8,660 nucleotides of DNA from SIG510 sp045540975 (lineage in GTDB: Bacteria; Bacillota; Clostridia; Oscillospirales; JAAYXM01): contig JAZQIE010000080.1 in assembly GCA_045540975.1 (NCBI GenBank), positions 1 to 8,660 of the forward strand, in the 5' to 3' direction. The translations under genes were made by a program, and so were the position numbers. Numbering within the stretch: the stretch's first letter is position 1; every line of letters begins with the position of its first letter. The notes beneath the pieces were generated by a model. It ran no database searches. It was not told the origin of the DNA and worked only from the letters and a program-made list of their open reading frames with translations. Positions 1 to 5,807 of the stretch are shown here, one piece after another.

Positions 1-443
1 TAAGCGGCCCCTCCTTCAATACACACGCCGAGAATGTCGATCTCCGTGCCGCCAGCGGGAATGACCGCGATGCTGTCGGTTGCGAAATACACGCTCCCAT
101 CGGTCGTGATCCGCGTTCCCTCCGGGATGATGATGTTCTCATCCTGCGCCGCGCTGACTGTGAATTTGAACATTGCGGACGCCTGCGCCGGTGCTGCACG
201 AACGACCCCTAAACGCTCGCCGAGTGCGTCGAGCTGTTTGCCTCTCGCGTACTGGATAAAGCGCTGCTTTGCGGAGTCATTCATGAGGTTAAACATTGAG
301 ACGAATAAAAGCGACAACGCCTCACCGAAAATGCGGCGCTCATCGCCCGGATACAATGCCTCGTCGCAGGATTCCATCAGGCTGCCGATGACTGCGTCAT
401 AGATTTTCGCGCTGTCGGTTTCGATAAAATTGAAATCCGCCAT
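1..443 (-). CDS. Baseplate J-like protein, N-terminal part (truncated by the window edge)
   Basis: The first 147 residues can be read before the frame runs off position 1. It begins MADFNFIETDSAKIYDAVIG, then helical LSLLFVSMFNLMNDSAKQRF, then the highly typical YARGKQLDALGERLGVVRAA, AQASAMFKFTVSAAQDENII, IPEGTRITTDGSVYFATDSI and AVIPAGGTEIDI. The G-x-x-L-D-x-x-G-x-x-x-G-V-x-R motif followed by a barrel with IPxGTxxxxxG and F-x-T marks the P2 gpJ / T4 gp6 / XkdT family, the main dimerising wedge protein of the baseplate. The start ATG at 443 has GGAGGGG and GAGG upstream within the end of the W gene. No stop codon occurs in this frame, so the gene is cut by the window and not broken. Confidence 0.92.
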   Translation of the reverse strand, partial: MADFNFIETDSAKIYDAVIGSLMESCDEALYPGDERRIFGEALSLLFVSMFNLMNDSAKQRFIQYARGKQLDALGERLGVVRAAPAQASAMFKFTVSAAQDENIIIPEGTRITTDGSVYFATDSIAVIPAGGTEIDILGVCIEGGAA

Positions 444-448
444 AGTCC

Positions 449-727
449 TCACCCCTCCATTCCTGTAATGTTTGCGGTGATGGAAAATCCACCGTCCGCA
501 ACTGATGTTCCCGAGACCGTAACGCCGTCAAGCGTCACCCTCGGTTCGTAAGTATTGACAAGCCATTCCGCATCGTCATTCAATTCGGAATTGACCTCGG
601 AGGATGGCCTGTCGATCAGACGCGGATTAATACCCTTGACTCTCTCAAAAGGCACCTCACCACGGAATGTGCGTAGCAAATTATTCGCGCACACATCAGG
701 TGCGCCGTTTCCTGACGCTCTCATCAT
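449..727 (-). CDS. Baseplate wedge protein, gpW/gp25-like
   Basis: 92 residues from the ATG at 727. The core, NNLLRTFRGEVPFERVKGIN, then PRLIDRPSSEVNSELNDDAEWLV (segment about 36-58), then YEPRVTLDGVTVSG, matches the gp25-like fold: a helix, an R-G-E-x-P motif, a helix carrying E-x-x, and a strand E-P-R-V-x-L. T4 gp25, P2 gpW and PBSX XkdS sit at the core of the baseplate wedge and link to the first sheath ring. A second ATG directly follows the first (724); the GGAGGAGG site spaces well with either, so the protein may be 91 residues. The next gene is baseplate J, the standard W-J order. Five bases separate the TGA from the J start. Confidence 0.82.
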   Translation of the reverse strand: MMRASGNGAPDVCANNLLRTFRGEVPFERVKGINPRLIDRPSSEVNSELNDDAEWLVNTYEPRVTLDGVTVSGTSVADGGFSITANITGMEG

Positions 728-1278
728 GCACCTCCTCCGGTCGGTTTCTTTGCGGCCTTGTCTTCTTTGGACGCAGTCGCATTCTTCGCGGCCTTTTTCT
801 CTGCGACGGTCTGCTCGTAGGTCGCTTTTGCCTTTGTCGAAGTTCCGCCGCCCGATTTGCTTGATGTTTTCAGTTTGCTCGTTGCACCGTTCGCATCCTC
901 CTCAAAGGAAAGCGAGACCTTCGCTCGGAGCATTTTCCCGGCATTTGAAAACATGCAATCCGACACGGCCACGCTCGAAAGCATCATCTTGTCGGGCCCG
1001 AATTTCTTTCCGCCGAGGATCAGAGGGTATGAGTTCCCGATCAGGTTTTTCCACTCCTCGATCTGTGCTCGGGGATCAACCCCGGCCGCGATCAGATAGG
1101 TTGTTTCAAAGGACATTTTCACGAGTTCAAGCCCCCGCGTGTTAGTCGGTGCGCTCCCGCTCGTGTCGTTTTTGCTGTCCTTCTTCAAACTGAATGATGT
1201 GGAGAACCCTCCAAACGGGACTACCTTATTCGGTGATACGAGGAACCCCTTCGGGCCCCACTTCGCCAAATACTGCAT
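724..1278 (-). CDS. gpU-like / XkdP N-terminal-like tail completion or hub-adjacent protein with basic C-terminal tail
   Basis: 184 residues. Residues 1-128 carry a fold pattern like gpU and the N-terminal domain of PBSX XkdP: an opening strand that defines a reference frame (KGFLVSPNKVVPFGGFSTSF), then GLELVKMSFETTYLIAAGVD, a helix P-x-x-Q-I-E-E-W-K-N-L-I-G, then YPLILGGKKFGPDKMMLSSV, and finally a strand pair ending RAKVSLSFEED. Residues 129-184 are low complexity, rich in Lys, Ala, Thr, Ser and Gly, and look disordered. An excellent GGAGGTGAT ribosome binding site precedes the start, and TGATG couples it to the gene before. The last bases overlap the next ATG. In PBSX-like modules the equivalent domain is fused to a LysM domain, which here is a separate gene. 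The function is inferred from this similarity and context; it could instead be an unrelated baseplate protein. Confidence 0.6.
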   Translation of the reverse strand: MQYLAKWGPKGFLVSPNKVVPFGGFSTSFSLKKDSKNDTSGSAPTNTRGLELVKMSFETTYLIAAGVDPRAQIEEWKNLIGNSYPLILGGKKFGPDKMMLSSVAVSDCMFSNAGKMLRAKVSLSFEEDANGATSKLKTSSKSGGGTSTKAKATYEQTVAEKKAAKNATASKEDKAAKKPTGGGA

Positions 1279-1532
1279 CAGGAATCACCTCCGTTTTGCG
1301 TTTGTTCGTCGCTTAAAACAACGACCCGGCCTGCTCCATCCATACGGGAAAGGATGATCCCCGTCCCGTCATCGAAAAGGATGTAAGCGACCGGAGTTCC
1401 GATCGGTAAAAAGCCGATCAAGAAAAACGGCACCGCCAGTTTTGGGCTGACGGTACCGCCTTGATATGGTGTGACTGTGACGGCACTCCCGCCGTCGAGG
1501 ATATTTGAAATTTTACCTTTGTTGACAATCAT
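1278..1532 (-). CDS. Minimal OB-fold baseplate protein, probable gpV/XkdR-position spike or hub plug
   Basis: 84 residues from the ATG at 1532. It is almost all beta strand: KGKISNILDGGSAVTVTPYQ, then AVPFFLIGFLPIGTPVAYIL, then FDDGTGIILSRMDGAG. A short barrel with the paired pattern of x-V-x-V-x strands, a P-x-G turn, a V-x-Y-I-L-F strand, and a final strand G-x-I-L-S matches the OB-fold of gpV, gp45 and DUF2577/XkdR proteins. It follows the gpD gene, where those genes lie. The beta-helix needle and the HxH iron-binding tip of true gpV proteins are missing. A TTG three bases upstream (1535) is also in frame but is too close to the ribosome binding site. The fold is inferred from pattern; the exact role is uncertain. 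Confidence 0.65.
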   Translation of the reverse strand: MIVNKGKISNILDGGSAVTVTPYQGGTVSPKLAVPFFLIGFLPIGTPVAYILFDDGTGIILSRMDGAGRVVVLSDEQTQNGGDS

Positions 1533-2449
1533 CAATATCCCTCCAATGGACGGCGGAAAAATATCTTGCTGGATCCCTTGCCGTAGTCATTCCGAACATG
1601 GGTGATGAACACGGGCCCATCCCATGACGGTGCGCGGGTGTTCAAAAGTTCGAGGGTTGACGCGGCCGCATACCCGGGCAGGATGCGAGAGCGGACGAAT
1701 CCCCTCGTGCAATCCTTGTTGATCGCCCGGAGCAGATTCTTTGCGAATCGTTCCGCATCGGTCGAGCTCCCGACCTCCCCGACGTCTGTCGGTTTATAAG
1801 TTCGCGCCGCGCCATTCCCCGCCGAATACTCACCCGAATAGATCCCGCTCTCAACGCGGCAAGCGCCATACAATTCGGAGCGGTTGTCGGTGTACTTGAA
1901 GTCGCCATCAAGACCGACATCGAGCGATTCTGCGGGGCTCTGTGTCTCCATGAACCGTTCGGAATAAAGCACGAGTTTTTTGTCATACACAAGAAACGCG
2001 CACCCCTCAAGCTGCGCCCTCTTGTGTAAGAACTTGAAATCACTCTCGTTCTGCAAGATGTAGGAATAGAGTCGATCCTCGACCCCATAGCTCGCAAAAC
2101 TCAAGCCGTTTCGCCGTGCGATTTCCGTGCCGATCTGTGACAGGTGCACCTTTTGCCATGCCTTGCTTTGATGCTCAAACCCCGACGCAGGAGCGGACAT
2201 CGCCTCGAGGTCGATGGTTCCGTTCTGCGGGATGATCGAGGTGATAAACATCGCGCCGGTGCTGATCGTGCCGTAATCGATCCGGATCTCATCACCGATA
2301 CGCGGGGCCCATGAATCCCACAAGTTCCGCGCATCGTTGACCCGTAACGATAAGGTGTCCGCCCGGCCTGCTGCATACATATCGTGATAGCAGCGATTGA
2401 CCGATATGCTCTCGGTAATGTCAACGCCGTTATAAGTGATCTGAATCAT
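1532..2449 (-). CDS. Baseplate hub protein, gpD-like (gp27/XkdQ type)
   Basis: 305 residues. It begins MIQITYNGVDITESISVNRC with a strand-rich N-terminal barrel (ADTLSLRVNDARNLWDSWAP, then GDEIRIDYGTISTGAMFITS), as in P2 gpD and T4 gp27. The middle has the family motif IGTEIARRNGLSFASYG, then LQNESDFKFLHKRAQLEGCA followed by FLVYDKKLVLY, which is highly characteristic of the late-control D family (QxxESDxxFLxRLAxExG). The C-terminus has a further barrel strand set ending FFRRPLEGY. Known homologues form a trimer that links the tube's hexameric symmetry to the central spike. Its ATG overlaps the gpX stop (ATGA) and its TGA overlaps the next ATG, so it is translationally coupled on both sides. 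Confidence 0.92.
   Translation of the reverse strand: MIQITYNGVDITESISVNRCYHDMYAAGRADTLSLRVNDARNLWDSWAPRIGDEIRIDYGTISTGAMFITSIIPQNGTIDLEAMSAPASGFEHQSKAWQKVHLSQIGTEIARRNGLSFASYGVEDRLYSYILQNESDFKFLHKRAQLEGCAFLVYDKKLVLYSERFMETQSPAESLDVGLDGDFKYTDNRSELYGACRVESGIYSGEYSAGNGAARTYKPTDVGEVGSSTDAERFAKNLLRAINKDCTRGFVRSRILPGYAAASTLELLNTRAPSWDGPVFITHVRNDYGKGSSKIFFRRPLEGY
1539..1544 (-). promoter_or_regulatory. Ribosome binding site deciding ATG over TTG start for the OB-fold gene
   Basis: GGAGGG in the mRNA lies six bases before the ATG at 1532 but only three before the alternative in-frame TTG at 1535. The ATG also gives the TGATG stop-start overlap with the hub gene, as seen at the next junction. Confidence 0.7.
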
Positions 2450-2658
2450 TCATCTCGCCTCCACGGTGGAAGAGTCTCCGGAAAAATGGCAGCCGGTGCG
2501 TCCGGAATGATGATCTCTGTTACAGACTCAAAAACGAGAACATCACAGTAATCGGGGTTCGCCTGAATGATGATGCTTGCGAGTTTTTCCTCGTCGTAAT
2601 AACGCAGGGCAAGCATATCAAAGGTTTCTCCCTCCACTGTTTTATGAATTTTAGCCAT
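2446..2658 (-). CDS. Tail protein X, LysM-like (gpX family)
   Basis: 70 residues: MAKIHKTVEGETFDMLALRY, then YDEEKLASIIIQANPDYCD, then a strand TEIIIPDAP. The pattern of a T-V-x-G-(E/D)-T start, an aromatic-rich first helix ending YY, an ANP turn and a final IIIP strand is that of P2 gpX and other LysM-like phage tail proteins. The reading frame is open upstream of this point, but the ATG at 2658 is chosen because AGGAG lies nine bases before it and the family homology begins here. It overlaps the tape measure by eight bases and the next gene by four (ATGA). Family members act at the hub or baseplate; a cell-wall target is not implied. In P2 the gene lies in the head/lysis region rather than between tape measure and hub. 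Confidence 0.88.
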   Translation of the reverse strand: MAKIHKTVEGETFDMLALRYYDEEKLASIIIQANPDYCDVLVFESVTEIIIPDAPAAIFPETLPPWRRDE

Positions 2659-4687
2659 ATACCGGAACTCCTCTCTTTGCAAACCATTCTTCGAGCATAT
2701 CAATGAATTCGGGGTAAGACTCCTCGATCGCTTCCATGATGTCATCCTTATCAGCCGAGCCGGTGATCGTGATATTCGGGGCGAATGTGATGCCGCCGAT
2801 GTCGACATAACTGTCGTTTGAGCCTCCGCCCAAAGTGAAATCGGAAACATCTGCACCGAGCATACGACCCGCCTGCGCCCAATAAGACAAGTTCTCATCG
2901 CGGTATGCAGGATTCAAACTGATAACCCACTCGTGCGGGTAACGCGGATCTTCACCAGCGATTGACAATCCGTTTGTCAGACCGCCCGCAGCGTAACCGT
3001 TGACTTCTGCCGCATCTGCGATCTCGCTGGCCTCATCGCCAAAGATGAGTTTTACAACCCAATTCAGACCGTCAGCCACCCACCCGACCACCTTGGCGAT
3101 CCATCCAATGATCGTTTCAAGGACGGGGGCGAGTTTCTCAAGCAACGCAAGCCCCGGCTTTAACGAGGCAAACAGTGCGTCGACCAACGGAGCGATCACG
3201 GGTAGTAAGGATTCGACCAACATCATGATCGGATCGAGCAACGGTAAGACCGCTGTTTCGAGCAACATTACGAGAATGTCGAGAACAGAAACGATCGTCG
3301 GCATCAATCCGTTGATGATTTCGACCGCCACCGGGAGAATCATCTGAACGATTTGAATCAAAATCGGCATCAAAGCGCCCAAAATCCCGACAATCGGTGG
3401 CAAAATCGCTTGCAGAATTTCAATGAACGGCGGGATAAGTGCCTGCGCCAAATCGAGGAGCGGTGGTAAGAGTGATCCGACCAAATCAAAGAGCAGCGGC
3501 AACAGTGCCTCGGCCAAACTCGAAATCATCGGCATGAGTTCCCCGAGGAAACTCATCGCTCCGCCGAGGAATTCCTCGACAAACGGCATCGCAAGGGCAA
3601 GGGTTTGCTCGAATATCGGGCCGAGTTTCTCGAAAAGTTGTCCGATGACAGGAGCGATTTTTGAGAACGTGTCAAAAATCACTCCAGCAAGCGGCTGAAG
3701 GGAAACCTCCGCCTGCTGCTTGATCATTTGAAATGTTTCGGCCCAATCGTATGTATCTTCGGCGGCTCCTTGGATGGTTTCTTGGTTATCAATGAGCGAT
3801 TTTGTTAGCGATTCAACGTCCATCGTTCCGTCCCGAATCGCTGCCGCCATTGTTGAACCGGCGCGGGTTCCGAAAATCTCATTTGCTATGCCAGCCGCTT
3901 CCGCTTCACTGCCTGCATTTTTGATTTTCTCCGCGTAGGTTGACATGACTTTTGTCGCACTAATCCCGTCTTTTGCAAGCGTACCGACCGATTTTTTCAT
4001 CGCGCCAAGAACTTCTTCGGTGTTTACGCCCGCTTTTTCCATCTGACCCATAAGCGCGGCGGACTCTTCAAAACTATAGCCCATCGCCTGTAATTGAGGC
4101 CCGAATGATTGCATATTCGACATAAGGTCAGAGAACCCCATGCCAGTGCTCTGCGAAACCTTGAAAATATAATCCATGGATTCGCTCATGTCGGCGGAAG
4201 ATAACCCCCACTGCTGGAACGCCTGCGACGATTCCTCGATCACGCGCCCGAGGTCATCTCCGAGCATATCGGAAACCTGAATCGCTTGTGTTGAAATGCC
4301 CTGCAATTCCGGGCCAGTCAACCCGAGGCGAGTGTTAAAGTCTGCAATCGCCTGGCTTGCATCCTCCATTGATGTGGGAACATTTTTGTAAACCTCGTTG
4401 AAGTCATCCGTCAGCGCCTCCAATGCGTCGCCTGTTGCACCGGTTCCGATTCTGATCGAATCGAACGCATTATCGAACTGCGCGCCGAGGTCGCCCAGAT
4501 AACTAACACCTTTCGAAACTGCGGCAACTGTGCCAATTACCGCGCCTGTTGCCGCAGTCCCGAATAAAAGTGCTTTGCCCTTGACCCCTTCAAGTTTGGA
4601 GGCAACGCCGTCCAGTGTCTTTCCGAGGGTGGGGCTGATCTCTCCGCCGATATTGATTATCGTCTCGAGAACTTTGCCTTTAGCCAT
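2651..4687 (-). CDS. Tail tape measure protein
   Basis: 678 residues, the longest gene in the window and directly after the chaperones. The N-terminus (GGEISPTLGKTLDGVASKLEG as a segment near 14-35) leads into a hydrophobic stretch about 39-58. A TP901-type tape measure core follows to about 310, including SSADMSESMDYIFKVSQSTG, then MGFSDLMSNMQSFGPQL and NAGSEAEAAGIANEIFGTR. Residues 336-545 are strongly hydrophobic with prolines in an 11-residue period. Near 564-605 a GYAAGGLTNGLSIAGEDPRY motif followed by HEWVISLNP resembles the conserved C-terminal motif of many tape measures. The family sets tail length at about 0.15 nm per residue, which would give roughly 100 nm here (inference). The start is fixed by AGGAGG seven bases upstream. 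The stop TAA lies inside the start of the next gene. Confidence 0.93.
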   Translation of the reverse strand: MAKGKVLETIINIGGEISPTLGKTLDGVASKLEGVKGKALLFGTAATGAVIGTVAAVSKGVSYLGDLGAQFDNAFDSIRIGTGATGDALEALTDDFNEVYKNVPTSMEDASQAIADFNTRLGLTGPELQGISTQAIQVSDMLGDDLGRVIEESSQAFQQWGLSSADMSESMDYIFKVSQSTGMGFSDLMSNMQSFGPQLQAMGYSFEESAALMGQMEKAGVNTEEVLGAMKKSVGTLAKDGISATKVMSTYAEKIKNAGSEAEAAGIANEIFGTRAGSTMAAAIRDGTMDVESLTKSLIDNQETIQGAAEDTYDWAETFQMIKQQAEVSLQPLAGVIFDTFSKIAPVIGQLFEKLGPIFEQTLALAMPFVEEFLGGAMSFLGELMPMISSLAEALLPLLFDLVGSLLPPLLDLAQALIPPFIEILQAILPPIVGILGALMPILIQIVQMILPVAVEIINGLMPTIVSVLDILVMLLETAVLPLLDPIMMLVESLLPVIAPLVDALFASLKPGLALLEKLAPVLETIIGWIAKVVGWVADGLNWVVKLIFGDEASEIADAAEVNGYAAGGLTNGLSIAGEDPRYPHEWVISLNPAYRDENLSYWAQAGRMLGADVSDFTLGGGSNDSYVDIGGITFAPNITITGSADKDDIMEAIEESYPEFIDMLEEWFAKRGVPVYG
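2668..2672 (-). promoter_or_regulatory. Ribosome binding site deciding the gpX start
   Basis: The mRNA has AGGAG (within GAGAGGAG) nine bases before the ATG at 2658, inside the final codons of the tape measure gene. The upstream part of the same open frame has no comparable site and reads as Arg/Ser-rich antisense-like sequence, so translation should begin at 2658. Confidence 0.7.
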
Positions 4688-4698
4688 AGCCTCGCCTC

Positions 4699-5216
4699 CT
4701 ATTTATGGCGTTTCGGTTTCTTTGGCCTGTATTTAGGCGTTTTCGGAGCGTTTTTCTGACGTTCCTTCTCGTCCTCGATTGCTTCCCTGTATTCGGTCAG
4801 GAAATCCGTTAACGGCATTTGACCTATTTCTCTGACACTTGTTCGGAAGTGTCTGCTGTACTCTCGGAGGGCTCGGCGGAGTTGTTTCCCTCGGAGGGTT
4901 CCGCCCACCTCCGATAAGTAAAAAGCATTCCGATGTCGGTCAGTTCGAGGACATCATAGCCCTCGATTCGCTCAAGGTCAGCGAGATCGATTTCCGGGTT
5001 ACAAGCGATGACCGCCTGCATACCGAGGTAGAGGTGCAGGGCAGTGTCCGTCTGCTTGAAATTGATAGACAACTGTCTGTTCTTTGTCAGAGCGGAACTG
5101 CGAGCGCAGGCTTCGGAAAACATCAAAGCGGTGATCTTGAGGGGGTTGTATTCGAATTCCGTGTAGGTTTTTCCGTTGATCTGAATCGGGGTATCGAGTT
5201 TAAGAATTCTGTTCAT
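4699..5216 (-). CDS. Tail assembly chaperone, -1 frameshift fusion (gpE+E' / GT analogue)
   Basis: The same start as the 130-residue protein, with ribosomes slipping back one base at the GGGAAAC heptamer at 4890-4884. Residues 1-111 are shared; 61 more residues follow from the -1 frame (QLRRALREYSRHFRTSV onward), giving 172 residues. The extension is helical and ends in a strongly basic Lys/Pro/Arg tail (KTPKYRPKKPKRHK), opposite in charge to the acidic Ser/Glu end of the unshifted form. In lambda and P2 the equivalent extension binds the tape measure while the common part recruits tube protein. A separate start for the second frame is unlikely: its only candidate is a GTG at 4908 directly abutting GGAGG with no spacer. 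The stop TAG overlaps the AGGAGG site of the tape measure gene. Confidence 0.85.
4824..5216 (-). CDS. Tail assembly chaperone, unshifted form (gpE / lambda G analogue)
   Basis: 130 residues. It starts MNRILKLDTPIQINGKTYTE, followed by a helical body (PLKITALMFSEACARSSAL, then HLYLGMQAVIACNPEIDLAD and a DVLELTDIGMLFTYRRW helix). This is the usual layout of phage tail assembly chaperones in P2-like and Firmicutes myophages: a short strand start with ING, then helices. The C-terminus from about 104 is Ser/Glu-rich and contains AEPSE twice, either side of the frameshift point at residues 110-111. The AAAGGAGA ribosome binding site is about ten bases upstream, after the hairpin. Its position between tube and tape measure is diagnostic. 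It should coat the tape measure and recruit tube subunits, and is absent from the finished virion in known cases. Confidence 0.88.
   Translation of the reverse strand: MNRILKLDTPIQINGKTYTEFEYNPLKITALMFSEACARSSALTKNRQLSINFKQTDTALHLYLGMQAVIACNPEIDLADLERIEGYDVLELTDIGMLFTYRRWAEPSEGNNSAEPSESTADTSEQVSEK
4834..4853 (-). repeat. Perfect 7-base hairpin downstream of the slippery site
   Basis: The mRNA reads GACACTT, six loop bases CCGAAC, then AAGTGTC. It starts 30 bases after the heptamer and ends seven bases before the zero-frame stop. A stimulatory role is possible, but the spacing is larger than the usual 5-9 bases. Confidence 0.55.
4884..4890 (-). promoter_or_regulatory. Programmed -1 ribosomal frameshift slippery heptamer GGGAAAC
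   Basis: The mRNA reads G GGA AAC with GGA and AAC as zero-frame codons (Gly110-Asn111 of the chaperone), the canonical X XXY YYZ form. After slippage the codons are GGG and AAA. It differs only in the last base from lambda's GGGAAAG in gene G. Zero-frame codons start at coordinates of remainder 2 modulo 3 and the downstream frame at remainder 0, so the shift needed is exactly -1. A GGAGGTG sequence begins about 22 bases upstream, and inverted repeats lie on both sides (4914-4891 and 4853-4834) that may modulate efficiency. Confidence 0.87.
4891..4914 (-). repeat. 7-base hairpin abutting the slippery heptamer
   Basis: The mRNA has TCGGAGG, a ten-base loop, then CCTCCGA, and the last stem base is immediately followed by GGGAAAC. 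The 5' arm contains an SD-like GGAGGTG. A second copy of the 3' arm, within CCCTCCGAG, lies downstream at 4871-4863, so the 5' arm could pair on either side of the slippery site. Confidence 0.6.
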
Positions 5217-5242
5217 GAAAAATCGTCTCCTTTACTTTGTAG

Positions 5243-5279
5243 AAAATCCCCGCCAAAGTGCTGTCATGGCGGGGATTTT
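5243..5279 (-). terminator. Rho-independent-type hairpin between tube and chaperone genes
   Basis: Arms 5243-5254 and 5268-5279 are perfect 12-base inverted repeats (AAAATCCCCGCC and its complement) around a 13-base loop. In the direction of transcription the stem is followed by a short TTTTC tract that partly belongs to the stem, so termination is probably incomplete, allowing some read-through into the chaperone and tape measure genes. Read on the plus strand the U-tract is longer (ATTTTTGTTGTTG), so the hairpin could also stop antisense transcripts. It occupies the only sizeable gap in the operon (5217-5297). I see no convincing promoter in the gap. Confidence 0.8.
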
Positions 5280-5297
5280 TGTTGTTGCTTCTGTTTT

Positions 5298-5804
5298 TTA
5301 CAGCATGGAATCCATGTCTGCGTAATTCTTGCCGTTGATGTTGACGATCCCGGCAAGGCGGTCGATGTTCCACATTTCAGCGCCATCGACAAAGAGCCGA
5401 TAATGGGTCAGGCCGATCGCGACGGATCCCTCGATCGGGGAACCGACCTCGCCGCCGATCTCCGGCAAACTCTTCGGCATACCCTTGAGGAATGCCTTAC
5501 AACCGACGTTTTTGGTGGTGCCATTCGCGTCGGTTACGGTCTGCACAAAGCGGATCTCGAGCGGTTTCATGTCAGGGGTGACAAGGTTACGCAGGCCGAG
5601 ATCCACACCGATCTTTGTGATCGACGCCTCCATATCCTCGAGGAGCGACCAAATCGGGAACGTCATGGTTCCCATCGCATTCAGATCGGCGGTCATCGGA
5701 GTTACTGCCGGGAGAGTGAACCCGGTATCACGTGCAACAAGCGCGCCGTCAGCATAAACGGTGTCGGCCACGATCGGGCCGCAGATGTTCACGAATTTGC
5801 TCAT
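5298..5804 (-). CDS. Major tail tube protein, P2 FII-like
   Basis: 168 residues. It begins MSKFVNICGPIVADTVYADG and contains the family pattern of an acidic helix-rich middle (DLNAMGTMTFPIWSLLEDMEASITKIG as one segment, residues about 44-70), then PLEIRFVQTVTDANG, a CKAFLKGMPKSLPEIGGEV hairpin, and a C-terminal strand stretch HYRLFVDGAEMWNIDRLAG. This is the P2 gpFII tube fold: hexameric rings stacked inside the sheath that form the DNA conduit. The length is in the family's 165-175 range. The ribosome binding site GGGGAGGTG lies across the end of the sheath gene, whose TAA is three bases from this ATG. A strong hairpin follows the stop, separating this high-copy protein from the catalytic-dose chaperones downstream. 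Confidence 0.92.
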   Translation of the reverse strand: MSKFVNICGPIVADTVYADGALVARDTGFTLPAVTPMTADLNAMGTMTFPIWSLLEDMEASITKIGVDLGLRNLVTPDMKPLEIRFVQTVTDANGTTKNVGCKAFLKGMPKSLPEIGGEVGSPIEGSVAIGLTHYRLFVDGAEMWNIDRLAGIVNINGKNYADMDSML

Positions 5805-5807
5805 GTG

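Noticed and set aside
1..443. Whether the baseplate J gene is a pseudogene
   Set aside because: The frame stays open to the first base and keeps family motifs throughout, so the truncation is only the window edge.
555..1145. Plus-strand open frame of 196 codons opposite the wedge and gpU-like genes
   Set aside because: Arg/Ser/Pro-rich antisense shadow of two genes with good starts and family features; no ribosome binding site or family pattern of its own.
2446..2898. Longer 150-residue version of the gpX gene beginning within the tape measure
   Set aside because: The first 80 residues overlap tape measure coding sequence, look like out-of-frame sequence, and lack a ribosome binding site; gpX similarity begins at the ATG at 2658.
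4699..4908. Independent 69-residue protein in the second chaperone frame
   Set aside because: The only start is a GTG directly touching GGAGG with no spacer, while a correctly framed GGGAAAC explains the frame as a -1 extension.
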